A stretch of 64,000 bases of DNA from FEN-299 sp963727765 (lineage in GTDB: Bacteria > Acidobacteriota > Vicinamibacteria > Vicinamibacterales > Fen-181): the NCBI GenBank assembly GCA_963727765.1, contig CAVSGZ010000007.1:650073-714072 (forward strand). Reading direction: 5' to 3'. Shown in pieces: positions 54,843 to 62,866 of this stretch. The notes under the pieces were generated by a model. That model was not told the DNA's origin. It did not search any database and saw nothing but the letters and a program-made list of their open reading frames with translations. Both the position numbers and the translations under genes were made by a program. Position 1 is the first letter of the stretch. Every line of letters starts with the position of its first letter.

Positions 54843-56228
54843 AACAGACAGCGCCGGCCCGCCGGGCGGCGTACGCCGCGCTGCGCGCCGTCACGTCCAA
54901 CCGCCACGACCTTCCCGATGCCCTGGCGCACGCCCGTGTCAGGCTGACCGACGATCGCGACACGGCACTCGCCGCCGAGATCACGACCGGGACGCTCCGC
55001 TGGATGGGCGCGCTCGATGCCGTCATCGAGAGCTTCGGCCGACGGCCGTTGGCCCGACTCGACCCGGAGGTGCTCGACATCCTTCGCCTGGGCGCCTACC
55101 AGTTGCTGCACCTCGACCGCGTGCCCGCCCGCGCGGTGGTGGACGACGCGGTGGAGCTGACGCGCGAAGTCCACAAGGGCAGCGCGGGCGCGATGGTCAA
55201 CGCGCTGCTCCGCCGCATCGACCGGGAACGGACGCGCCTGCCGCTGCCGGCGAAGCCGGCGGCGCCCAATCGCGATGCTGAAGTCGAGTACCCTGTCGAT
55301 CACAGGCTCACATCCGCGTTGGCTCGTCGGACGCTGGGTCGACCGGGAGGGGTTTGAGGCGGCTGACGCCTGGGTCCGCTTCGACAATTCGCCAGCCCCG
55401 CTCACGCTGCACGCCAACACGCTGCTGAACACGCGCGATGAGCTCGCCGGGCGGCTGGCGGCGGCGGGCGTGAAGACGACGCCCACGCGCTACGCGCCCG
55501 AGGGCCTGGTGGTCGTCGAAGGCCATCCCCTGACGACGCCACTTCACGACCAGGGTGCGTTCTTTGTGCAGGACGAGGCGTCGCAGCTCGTGGCGCTCGC
55601 CGTGGGCGCGCAGCCCGGCGAGCGGGTGCTCGACGCGTGCGCATCGCCTGGCGGCAAGACGGTCGCAATGGCCGGTCGCATGCGAGACCGCGGCCTGCTC
55701 GTCGCGGGCGACATCCGGCCGCGACGCGTGGACTTGCTCGAGCGCACGGTCCGGCGCAGTGGCGCGACGTGCATCCGGCTCGCCCGGTTCGACGCCGAGG
55801 CCCTGCCTTTCGGTGCTGTGTTCGAGAGAGTCCTGGTCGACGCGCCCTGCTCGGGCCTGGGCACGCTTCGCCGCGACCCGGAGATTCGGTGGCGGCGCTC
55901 CCTTGCCGAACTGCCGGCATTGGCCGCGCGCCAGCGGCGGATGCTGGAGCGGGCGGCCGCGACCGTGAAGCCGGGCGGGCGTCTGGTCTACGCCACCTGC
56001 TCGAGCGAACCCGAAGAGAACGAGGAGGTCGTGAGTGCGTTTCTCCTCGGTCACGACCAGTTCGAGGTTGAGGCCCTGCGGGAGGTCGATCCCGGCGTCG
56101 CGGGACTCGTGTCCCTGCTGACGCCGGAGGGATACCTGCGAACCCGCCCGGACCGCCACCGTCTCGAGGCCTTCTTCGCGGCGGCTTTCCGGCGTCGCCG
56201 CTACTTGGTGAATCCAAAGCACTTGTAG
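54839..56228 (+). CDS. rsmB: 16S rRNA (cytosine967-C5)-methyltransferase, frame broken at 55291-55293
   Basis: The first 150 residues are the NusB-like RNA-binding domain (RRAAYAALRAVTSNRH, LDILRLGAYQLLHLDRVPARAVVDDAVEL). One extra C in CCC (55291-55293) then breaks the frame. Restored, it reads LSITGSHPRWLVGRW, and the methyltransferase domain follows: VLDACASPGGKT (SAM motif I), VLVDAPCSGLGTLRRDPEIRW (motif IV, cysteine) and YATCSSEPEENE (catalytic cysteine). Span 1390 nt is 3n+1, product about 462 residues. It follows fmt with a 4-nt overlap, as in many bacteria. Sequence error is the simplest explanation for the break. Confidence 0.9.
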
Positions 56229-56244
56229 TACAGTCGGTCAACCG

Positions 56245-56967
56245 ATGGCACTCACCACCCGCGTCGTGGGCGCGGGGAAATTCCTCCTCATCGTCGCCGC
56301 ATTGCTGGCGACCTATCTGCTCTCGGCCGCTGTGGCGGCGAGGATCGCGCTGCAGGCCCGGGAGGTCACCGTTCCTTCGCTCCTCGGCCAGCCGCTGAGT
56401 TCGGCGAGCGCGACCGTGAGCGATGTCGGCCTGACGCTGAAGGTGGACGAGGCCCGGCGAACGGACCCTGGCGTGGGCGCGGGACGGATTGCGCAGCAGG
56501 ATCCCCCGGCGCAGACGGTAGCCCGCAGGGGGCGCTCGGTCAGGGTATGGCTGAGCACGGGTGGCGTGGCGGCAACCGTGCCCTTGCTGGTCGGCCAGAC
56601 CGAGCGGACTGCGAGCCTCCAGCTTCAACAAGGCGGCCTGACGCTCGCCTCGGTGTCGGAGATCCGGTCAAGCGACGCGGCGGCCGATGTCGTCGTGGCG
56701 CAGGATCCTCCGGAAGGCAGCCGGGCCGCGGCCGTGTCGCTGCTCGTCAACAGGAGCGAACGCGCGGCCGCGTACGTGATGCCCGACCTGATCGGCCTCG
56801 ACGCCGCGCGCGCCGCCGACGTGATGCGCGCCGACGGTTTTCGGGTGGCGATCGTCGGCCAGAGCCCGTATCCAGGCGTTCCCGCGGGCACCGTGATTCG
56901 CCAGGCACCCCAGGCTGGGTTCCAGGTGACGCCCGGGGACGCCGTTTCTCTCGAGGTGAGCCGGTGA
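56245..56967 (+). CDS. PASTA-domain membrane protein
   Basis: 240 residues. One membrane anchor, LLIVAALLATYLLSAAVAARIAL, then three PASTA repeats of about 65 residues: VTVPSLLGQPLSSASATVSDVG, ATVPLLVGQTERTASLQLQQGG and YVMPDLIGLDAARAADVMRADG, each with the PxxxGxxxxxA pattern. PASTA domains bind muropeptides or beta-lactams; here they have no kinase or penicillin-binding domain attached, so the protein may be a cell-wall sensor or adaptor. It sits between rsmB and rpe, with a GTGA overlap into rpe. Confidence 0.88.
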   Translation: MALTTRVVGAGKFLLIVAALLATYLLSAAVAARIALQAREVTVPSLLGQPLSSASATVSDVGLTLKVDEARRTDPGVGAGRIAQQDPPAQTVARRGRSVRVWLSTGGVAATVPLLVGQTERTASLQLQQGGLTLASVSEIRSSDAAADVVVAQDPPEGSRAAAVSLLVNRSERAAAYVMPDLIGLDAARAADVMRADGFRVAIVGQSPYPGVPAGTVIRQAPQAGFQVTPGDAVSLEVSR

Positions 56968-57659
56968 CCATTCGCCTGGCCCCGTCGATTCTGTCCGCCG
57001 ATTTCGCCGCGCTCGGCGAGGCGGTGGCCGCGGCCGAGAGCGGCGGCGCCGATTTGATCCATGTTGACGTGATGGACGGCCATTTCGTGCCGAACATCAC
57101 GATTGGGCCGCCGATCGTGCGGTCGCTCAAGCGCGTGGCGCACGTGCCGCTCGACGTGCACCTGATGATCACCGACCCGGACCGCTATGCCGAGGCGTTT
57201 GTCGAGGCCGGAGCCGCCATGCTGACGGTACACGTGGAGGTGCTGCCCCACCTGAACCGCACGCTCTCCTTCATCAAGCAGCTCGGCGCGAAGGCCGGCG
57301 TCGCGCTCAACCCTGCGACGCCCGTGGTCGCGCTCGAGGAGGTGGCCGCCGACCTCGACTACGTGCTCGTCATGTCGGTCAACCCCGGCTTCGGCGGGCA
57401 GGCTTTTCTGCCCCGATCCGCGTCTAAGGTGAGAGCCGTCCGCGCGATGCTCGACCGGGCGGGAAACCGTGCGCCGATCGAAGTTGACGGCGGCATCGAC
57501 GTCAAGACCGTCGGCCCCATCGTCCGGGCTGGCGCCGAAATCCTGGTGGCCGGCGCGTCTATCTTCAAGACGCCGGACGTCGCGGACGCCGTGCGGGCCC
57601 TGAGGCGGGCCGCCGAGCGGGCTGCGGTGACGCCAGGCGTCGAGATACCCGATCGATGA
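56964..57659 (+). CDS. rpe: Ribulose-phosphate 3-epimerase
   Basis: 231 residues from the GTG at 56964, overlapping the PASTA gene stop. TIM-barrel motifs in order: LAPSILSADFAALGEA, HVDVMDGHFVPNITIG (metal histidine and aspartate), VPLDVHLMITDPDRY, VLVMSVNPGFGGQAFLP and IEVDGGIDVKTV. It interconverts ribulose-5-phosphate and xylulose-5-phosphate in the pentose phosphate pathway. The stop overlaps the ATG of the thioesterase remnant. Length is normal. Confidence 0.95.
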   Translation: MTIRLAPSILSADFAALGEAVAAAESGGADLIHVDVMDGHFVPNITIGPPIVRSLKRVAHVPLDVHLMITDPDRYAEAFVEAGAAMLTVHVEVLPHLNRTLSFIKQLGAKAGVALNPATPVVALEEVAADLDYVLVMSVNPGFGGQAFLPRSASKVRAVRAMLDRAGNRAPIEVDGGIDVKTVGPIVRAGAEILVAGASIFKTPDVADAVRALRRAAERAAVTPGVEIPDR

Positions 57660-57793
57660 CGTTCCCGCTGAGGAACGACCGCGCGTCGAGCGCGCGCATC
57701 CGTGTCCGGTACCCCGAGACGGACACGATGGGCGTCGGCTTCGATGACCGCCCGCGCCGCCTGCCACTGCTGGTGAGGAGGGTGTTCGAATGA
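57656..57793 (+). pseudogene. Truncated YbgC-type acyl-CoA thioesterase remnant
   Basis: A 45-codon ORF starting in the rpe stop (ATGA at 57656-57659). Its first 25 residues include RIRVRYPETDTMGV, the exact opening of hot-dog thioesterases of the 4HBT/YbgC group, in which a catalytic VVYHANY segment normally follows. Here the match ends at MGV and 18 unrelated residues lead to a stop that overlaps the epimerase start. About 100 residues are therefore missing. Whether this is a true deletion or an assembly gap cannot be told from the sequence. The end of the remnant supplies GAGGAGGG as the ribosome site of the epimerase. Confidence 0.7.
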
Positions 57794-58737
57794 AGGCGTT
57801 GGTCACCGGCGCTGCCGGATTCATCGGGTCGACACTGGCCGGGCGCCTGCTCGAGCAGGGCGCGAGCGTGACGGGGATCGATTGCTTCACCGACTACTAT
57901 CCCCGCGCGATCAAGGAGTCGAACATCGCAGCCCTGGCGCGGCATCCCTCGTTCCGATTCGTGGAGTCGAGCATCCAGGCCGCCGATCTCGCCGCCATCC
58001 TGGCGGGCACGACGCACGTGTTCCACCTGGCGGCGCAGGCTGGTGTCCGCAAGAGTTGGGGCCGCGATTTCGAGGTCTACACGACCAACAACATCGAAGC
58101 CACGCAGGTTCTGCTCGAGGCGTGCGTCGCGACGCGGATCGAGAGGTTCGTGTACGCGTCGAGCTCGTCGGTCTACGGTGACGCCACTCCGCTGCCGATG
58201 TCCGAGACCGCGCTGCCCGCGCCGCTCTCGCCCTACGGCGTCACCAAGCTGGCGGCGGAGCACCTGTGCAATCTCTATCACGCCGTTCACGGCGTACCCT
58301 GTGTCTCGCTCCGCTACTTCACCGTCTACGGACCTCGCCAACGCCCCGACATGGCGTTCAACCGGTTCATGCAGGCCGCGATGACCGGCCAGGCGATGGC
58401 GCTCTACGGTGACGGAGAACAGACGCGCGATTTCACCTTCGTCGCCGACGCCGTCGCGGCGACGGCCCGTGCGGGGACGCACGGCATTCCCGGGCGCGTG
58501 TACAATATCGGAGGCGGATCACGCGTGTCGGTCAATCAGGTGCTCGCCGTCATCGCCCGGCTGGCCGGCCACCCGCTGGACGTCCGGCGGGAGGACGTGC
58601 AGAAGGGCGACATGCGTGATACCTACGCGGACACCAGTCGGGCTCGCACCGACCTCGGCTACGCGCCGACCGTATCGATAGAGGAGGGCCTGGCGGCCGA
58701 GTACGCCTGGCTGGAGACCGCGCTGACGCGCGCGTGA
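57790..58737 (+). CDS. NAD-dependent sugar-nucleotide epimerase/dehydratase
   Basis: 315 residues, extended short-chain dehydrogenase fold. NAD loop VTGAAGFIGSTLAGRLL, the HLAAQAGVRKSWGRDF region, VYASSSSVYGD and the catalytic SPYGVTKLAAEHL (YxxxK). RYFTVYGPRQRPDMAFNRFM resembles UDP-glucose 4-epimerase and UDP-glucuronate 4-epimerase; the DYYPRAIKESNIAAL loop points to the latter. It should supply a surface polysaccharide precursor. The start overlaps the thioesterase remnant stop and is preceded by GAGGAGGG. Substrate is uncertain. Confidence 0.88.
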   Translation: MKALVTGAAGFIGSTLAGRLLEQGASVTGIDCFTDYYPRAIKESNIAALARHPSFRFVESSIQAADLAAILAGTTHVFHLAAQAGVRKSWGRDFEVYTTNNIEATQVLLEACVATRIERFVYASSSSVYGDATPLPMSETALPAPLSPYGVTKLAAEHLCNLYHAVHGVPCVSLRYFTVYGPRQRPDMAFNRFMQAAMTGQAMALYGDGEQTRDFTFVADAVAATARAGTHGIPGRVYNIGGGSRVSVNQVLAVIARLAGHPLDVRREDVQKGDMRDTYADTSRARTDLGYAPTVSIEEGLAAEYAWLETALTRA

Positions 58738-58747
58738 CGGAAAGCTC

Positions 58748-59605
58748 ATGCACTTGATTCGATTGTTTCGTGCCCCTGCCGTGGTTTTGCTGCTGGCGCT
58801 CGCGCCGATCGCATTCTCGGGCGGCTGCGCCTCGAAGACGAAGAAGGCGCCGGCCGTCCCGGCGGTCGACGCCGACAAGTACCTCTACGACCAGGGGACC
58901 AGCTACCTGAACAGGAAGCGGTGGCTGCGCGCCGAACAGTTCTTCAAACAGGTCGTCGACAACTACCCGCAAAGCCGGTACCGGCCCGAGGCCAAGATCG
59001 GCCTCGGCGATGCGTATCTTGGCCAGGACTCGGGCGGTTCGCTGATCCTCGCCGCCAACGAGTTCCGCGAGTTTCTCACCTTCTTCCCGACCCACGAACG
59101 CGCCTATTACGCGCAGTACAAGCTGGCGCTGTCCCACTACGCGCAGATGCTCGCGCCGCAGCGCGACCAGACGCAGACGAAGGAAGCCGTCAAGGAGTTC
59201 GAGACCTTCGTCGAGCGGTATCCCGAAAGTCCGCTGATCGCGGAGGGCCGGGAGAAGCTGCAGGAGTGCCGCGACCGCCTGAGCGACGCCGATTACCAGG
59301 TCGGCGTGTTCTATTACCGCTCGAGGTGGTATCCCGGGGCGGTCGTCCGCATGAACCGGGTGCTCAAGGACAATCCCAAGTTCGCCAGGCGCGACGGGCT
59401 CTACTACTACCTGTCCGACACCTACGTCAAGTTGGGGCTGGCGGCCGAGGCCGTACCGCTGCTCGACAAGCTCGCCACCGAGTTCACGAAGAGCGATTAT
59501 TTGCAGAGGGGCGCCAAGCTGATGGCCGAGATCAAGGCCGGCACGGCCACTCCGCTGCAGGGGAAGGCCCAGAAAACGAAGAAGAAGAAGGCCGACGGGA
59601 AGTAG
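58748..59605 (+). CDS. bamD: BamD-like outer membrane assembly lipoprotein
   Basis: 285 residues. Lipoprotein signal VVLLLALAPIAFSGGC with an SGGC lipobox. Then TPR repeats: DQGTSYLNRKRWLRAEQFFKQVVDNYPQSRYRPEAKIGL is typical BamD, followed by NEFREFLTFFPTHERAYYAQYKLALSHYAQM and KEFETFVERYPESPLI. A lysine-rich tail ends it (AQKTKKKKADGK). BamD helps BamA fold beta-barrels from the periplasmic side of the outer membrane, which supports a diderm organism. The position after the epimerase is not informative. A close TPR relative (YbgF/CpoB) is possible but less likely. Confidence 0.87.
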   Translation: MHLIRLFRAPAVVLLLALAPIAFSGGCASKTKKAPAVPAVDADKYLYDQGTSYLNRKRWLRAEQFFKQVVDNYPQSRYRPEAKIGLGDAYLGQDSGGSLILAANEFREFLTFFPTHERAYYAQYKLALSHYAQMLAPQRDQTQTKEAVKEFETFVERYPESPLIAEGREKLQECRDRLSDADYQVGVFYYRSRWYPGAVVRMNRVLKDNPKFARRDGLYYYLSDTYVKLGLAAEAVPLLDKLATEFTKSDYLQRGAKLMAEIKAGTATPLQGKAQKTKKKKADGK

Positions 59606-59640
59606 GAGCTGCCGACGAGACCAGCCGGGCGGCTAGGCCC

Positions 59641-60189
59641 CTATCCCCGCATGAATTTCCGGTAGTACTCGCTGGCGGACACCACGGCGGCCACCAGCGC
59701 GATGTAGAGCGCCCACAGCCCGAAGACGGCGAGCCGGGCCTGCACTTCCTGCCCCAGAATGAGGCCGAGGATTCCCACCACCTCGGCCACCATCTTCACC
59801 TTGCCCATCGGTGACGCCGGGATGCTCAGCCCGCGCGAGTAGGCGATGCTGCGCAAAGCGGTCACCGCCAGTTCCCGTCCGATGATGACCGCCACGATCC
59901 AGGCGGGAACCAGGCTGTTGACCTGCACGAGCGAGATGAGGGCCGCCGAGGTCAGCAGTTTGTCGGCGAGCGGATCCATCATCTGTCCGAGCGGGGTGAT
60001 CTGCCTCCGCCGGCGCGCGAGGTACCCGTCGAGCCAGTCGGTGGCCGACGCCACGGCGAAGATGGCGGCCGCCACCAGGTCCTTGTTGATGCCGAGGATG
60101 TTGCGCCCCTCGAACTTGGTCAGCAGGACCACCACCAGGAGCGGCACCAGGAAGATGCGCGACAGCGTCAGCGTATTCGGGAGGTTCAT
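59641..60189 (-). CDS. pgsA: CDP-diacylglycerol-glycerol-3-phosphate 3-phosphatidyltransferase
   Basis: 182 residues from the ATG at 60189 (MNLPNTLTLSRIFLVPLLV). The CDP-alcohol phosphatidyltransferase signature is DGYLARRRRQITPLGQMMDPLADK, with the four aspartates (DG...AR...G...D...D). Four to five membrane helices. The enzyme makes phosphatidylglycerol phosphate in the inner membrane. It is a single gene on the minus strand, convergent with bamD, with its own promoter. The C terminus ends in SEYYRKFMRG, common in PgsA. Confidence 0.93.
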   Translation of the reverse strand: MNLPNTLTLSRIFLVPLLVVVLLTKFEGRNILGINKDLVAAAIFAVASATDWLDGYLARRRRQITPLGQMMDPLADKLLTSAALISLVQVNSLVPAWIVAVIIGRELAVTALRSIAYSRGLSIPASPMGKVKMVAEVVGILGLILGQEVQARLAVFGLWALYIALVAAVVSASEYYRKFMRG

Positions 60190-60222
60190 CGGCGAAACCC
60201 GGGCGTCGGCAGATCCGGTGCC

Positions 60223-60249
60223 ATTGTATCGCGCCGACGCCCCGGTCAA
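60223..60249 (-). promoter_or_regulatory. Promoter of pgsA
   Basis: On the minus strand -35 TTGACC (60244-60249), about 15 bp, -10 TACAAT (60223-60228); start near 60216, leader about 27 nt. It is divergent from the sugar nucleotidyltransferase promoter. Confidence 0.55.
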
Positions 60250-60279
60250 AAGGGCCGAGGCGAACGCGGCAAGTTGCGA

Positions 60280-60285
60280 TATGAT
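60280..60285 (+). promoter_or_regulatory. -10 box of the sugar nucleotidyltransferase gene
   Basis: TATGAT at 60280-60285, 11 nt before the ATG at 60297, so the leader would be about 4-5 nt. No clear -35. Confidence 0.45.
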
Positions 60286-60296
60286 CGACCCTCGCT

Positions 60297-61355
60297 ATGA
60301 AAGCGATCCTTCTTGCCGGCGGGAAGGGCACGCGCCTGCGCCCCCTGACCATTCACACGCCCAAGCCGATCGTCCCGATCTTCGGCCGGCCGTTCCTCCA
60401 CTACCAGATCGATCTCGTCAGGAAACTGCCCGAGATCGACGAGGTGATTCTGAGCCTGAATTACCAGCCGCGCCGGATCGAGGAGATCTTCGGCCACGGC
60501 GACGGCCTCGGGGTCAAGATTTCGTACGTCGTGGAGGCGGCGCCACTCGGCACGGGCGGGGCCATCAAGTACGCGGGCGGCACGCTCGATGAGACGGTCG
60601 TGGTCTTCAACGGCGACGTCATGACGCAGGTGGACTTGTCCGCGGTCCTGCGTCTCCACCGCGAACGAAAGGCGAAGGCCACCATCGTCCTGACGCCGGT
60701 GGAGAACCCGTCGGCATACGGGCTGGTCGAGACCGAGGCGGACGGGAGCGTGCGGCGGTTTCTCGAGAAGCCGAAGCCGGAGGAGATCACCTGCAACACG
60801 ATCAACGCCGGGATCTACGTGCTCGAGCCGGACACCTTCGACCGGATTCCCAAGGACACGGCCTGGTCGATCGAGCGGAGCTTCTTCCCCTCCCTCGTCG
60901 AGCGGAAGGAGACGTTTGTCGCCTACGTGTACCACGGCTACTGGATTGACATCGGCGCGCCCGACAAGTACACGCAGGTCCACCGCGACATCATGGACCA
61001 CCGGTTCGCGGCCCCGCCGTTCGAGGGCGCGCCGCGCGACTTCGCGATGGTCTCGCCCGAGGCGCGCATCGAGGACGGCGCGAAGGTCGAAGGCCCCTGC
61101 TTCATCGACGAGGGCACGGTCGTCAAGGCCGGCGCCCACGTGGCGCCCTACTCGGTCCTCGGCCGGCAGTGCCAGATCGAGGAGGAAGCGCGCATCGAGG
61201 GCTCGATCATCTGGGCGAACACCCGCATCGGGCGCGACGCACTGGTCCGCCACTCGATCCTCGGCCGCCAGTGTCACATCGGCCGCAACTCCAGCCTCGA
61301 CGGCGGCATCGTCCTCGGGGACAAGTCGGTGGTGACCGACTACAGCAAACTGTAA
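60297..61355 (+). CDS. Sugar-nucleotidyltransferase, mannose-1-phosphate guanylyltransferase-like
   Basis: 352 residues. Nucleotidyltransferase loop KAILLAGGKGTRLRPLT, then PIVPIFGRPFLHYQIDLV, GTGGAIKYAG, VFNGDVMTQVDL and NTINAGIYVLEP. The C terminus has left-handed beta-helix hexapeptide repeats (MVSPEARIEDGAKVEG, VVKAGAHVAPYSVLG). This layout is that of eukaryote-type GMP/GDP-mannose pyrophosphorylase and related enzymes. It makes an NDP-sugar, most likely GDP-mannose, since a phosphomannomutase gene follows 32 nt later. Glucose-1-phosphate thymidylyltransferase is an alternative. Confidence 0.88.
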   Translation: MKAILLAGGKGTRLRPLTIHTPKPIVPIFGRPFLHYQIDLVRKLPEIDEVILSLNYQPRRIEEIFGHGDGLGVKISYVVEAAPLGTGGAIKYAGGTLDETVVVFNGDVMTQVDLSAVLRLHRERKAKATIVLTPVENPSAYGLVETEADGSVRRFLEKPKPEEITCNTINAGIYVLEPDTFDRIPKDTAWSIERSFFPSLVERKETFVAYVYHGYWIDIGAPDKYTQVHRDIMDHRFAAPPFEGAPRDFAMVSPEARIEDGAKVEGPCFIDEGTVVKAGAHVAPYSVLGRQCQIEEEARIEGSIIWANTRIGRDALVRHSILGRQCHIGRNSSLDGGIVLGDKSVVTDYSKL

Positions 61356-61387
61356 GACCGAGGCGGCTGCCGATTCGGGAGAGGCTC

Positions 61388-62752
61388 ATGAGTTCGAGAC
61401 CGGTGAACCCCGACATCTTCAAGGCCTACGACATCCGCGCCACTTATCCCGACCAGATCGACGAGGGGATCGCGCGCGACATCGCCCGCGGCTTCGTGTC
61501 GTATCTGGGCGCCGACCGCATCGCCGTCAGCCGCGACATGCGGCTGTCGTCCCCGTCGCTCTCCGCGGCGTTCATCGACGGCGCCGCCAGCCAGGGTGCC
61601 CGCGTGGTGGACTACGGCCTGGCCGGCACGGACATGCTCTACTTCGCCGTCGCGTCCGGCGGCTTCGACGGCGGCGCCATGATCACCGCCTCGCACAATC
61701 CGAAGCAGTACAACGGCATGAAGCTGGTCCGGGCCGAGGCGTTCCCGCTGAGCGGAGACGCCGGGATCTCGGACATCCGCGACATGATCGTCGGCGGTAC
61801 GCTGCCCGCGCCGGCCGCGACCCGCGGCACGGTGACGACGGCCGACATGCTGGCCGACTACGTCCGGCACGTCATGGGCTTCATCGACCCGTCGGTCATC
61901 GAGCCGTTCGACGTGGTGCTGGACGCCGGCTGCGGGATCGGCGGACTGGTCGCGCCGGAGCTGTTCGACAGGCTGCCCTGTTGCACGACGCGGCTGTGTT
62001 TCACGATCGACGGCAACTTCCCCACTCACGAGGCGAACCCGCTCATCGAGGAGAACCGCCGCGACATCGTCGAGGAGGTCGTGCGCCGGAAGGCCGACAT
62101 CGGCATCGCCTGGGACGGCGATGCGGACCGCTGCTTCTTCATCGACGGCCAGGGTGAGTTCGTGCCGGGCGACTTCATCACGGCGCTGCTCGCCGAGGCG
62201 TTTCTCATCAAGCATCCCGGCTCCACGATCATCTACGACCTGCGCGCGAGCTACGCGGTCAGGGACGTGGTGTCGCGCTACGGCGGCAGGCCGCTGATGA
62301 ACCGCGTGGGGCACGCCTTCATCAAGCGGCGCATGCGCGAGGAGAACGCGATCTTCGGCGGCGAGGTGACCGGCCACTACTACTTCCGGGACAACTTCTA
62401 CGCCGACAACGGCTTCATCCCGGCCCTGCTGCTGCTCGAGCTGATGTCGCGCAAGAAGCAGACGCTGGCCGAGCTGCTGGCCCCGCTGCGCGAGAAGTAC
62501 TTCATTTCTGGAGAGATCAACACCAAGGTCTCGAGCATGGCCGCCTGCGACGAGAAGATCGCGGCGCTCGCCGCGCGGTACCACGACGCGAACGTCTACC
62601 AGCTCGACGGCGTGTCGGTGGAATACCCCGACTGGCACTTCAACGTGCGTCCGTCGAACACCGAGCCGCTGCTGCGCCTGAACCTCGAGGGAAAGACGCC
62701 GGAGCTGATGGCGGAAAAGCGCGACGAGGTCGTCGCCATCATCAGGGGATGA
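61388..62752 (+). CDS. Phosphomannomutase/phosphoglucomutase
   Basis: 454 residues from the ATG at 61388. Four domains of the alpha-D-phosphohexomutase family: FKAYDIRATYPDQI, the active-site serine loop AMITASHNPKQYNG (TASHNP), the metal loop IAWDGDADRCFFID (DGDADR), the sugar loop AIFGGEVTGHYYFRD (GGExSGH type with T in place of S), and the phosphate loop FNVRPSNTEPLLRLNLEG. It turns mannose-6-phosphate into mannose-1-phosphate (and may also act on glucose), supplying the nucleotidyltransferase upstream. Both genes likely form one unit for surface polysaccharide. Confidence 0.93.
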   Translation: MSSRPVNPDIFKAYDIRATYPDQIDEGIARDIARGFVSYLGADRIAVSRDMRLSSPSLSAAFIDGAASQGARVVDYGLAGTDMLYFAVASGGFDGGAMITASHNPKQYNGMKLVRAEAFPLSGDAGISDIRDMIVGGTLPAPAATRGTVTTADMLADYVRHVMGFIDPSVIEPFDVVLDAGCGIGGLVAPELFDRLPCCTTRLCFTIDGNFPTHEANPLIEENRRDIVEEVVRRKADIGIAWDGDADRCFFIDGQGEFVPGDFITALLAEAFLIKHPGSTIIYDLRASYAVRDVVSRYGGRPLMNRVGHAFIKRRMREENAIFGGEVTGHYYFRDNFYADNGFIPALLLLELMSRKKQTLAELLAPLREKYFISGEINTKVSSMAACDEKIAALAARYHDANVYQLDGVSVEYPDWHFNVRPSNTEPLLRLNLEGKTPELMAEKRDEVVAIIRG

Positions 62753-62771
62753 ATCCAGCCCGTCGCTGTAA

Positions 62772-62777
62772 TAGAAT
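62772..62777 (+). promoter_or_regulatory. -10 box of tRNA-Gly
   Basis: TAGAAT at 62772-62777, 15 nt before the mature tRNA 5' end. The -35 region is not evident. Confidence 0.4.
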
Positions 62778-62792
62778 GAGAATTCGTCTCGA

Positions 62793-62866
62793 GCGGGGTT
62801 GGCCTATTGGTTGGGCAAGGGCTTCCCAAGCCCTCTAAACGGGTTCGATTCCCGTACCCCGCTCCA
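62793..62866 (+). tRNA. tRNA-Gly (anticodon CCC)
   Basis: A 74-nt cloverleaf. Acceptor GCGGGGT pairs fully with ACCCCGC, the D stem is GCCT with GGGC, the anticodon stem AGGGC pairs with GCCCT around loop TTCCCAA (anticodon CCC), and the T stem ACGGG pairs with CCCGT around TTCGATT. The discriminator base is T, as expected for glycine, and CCA is encoded. It reads GGG codons. Its 3' half overlaps the end of the integrase reading frame, so the tRNA is the likely integration target. Confidence 0.95.
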
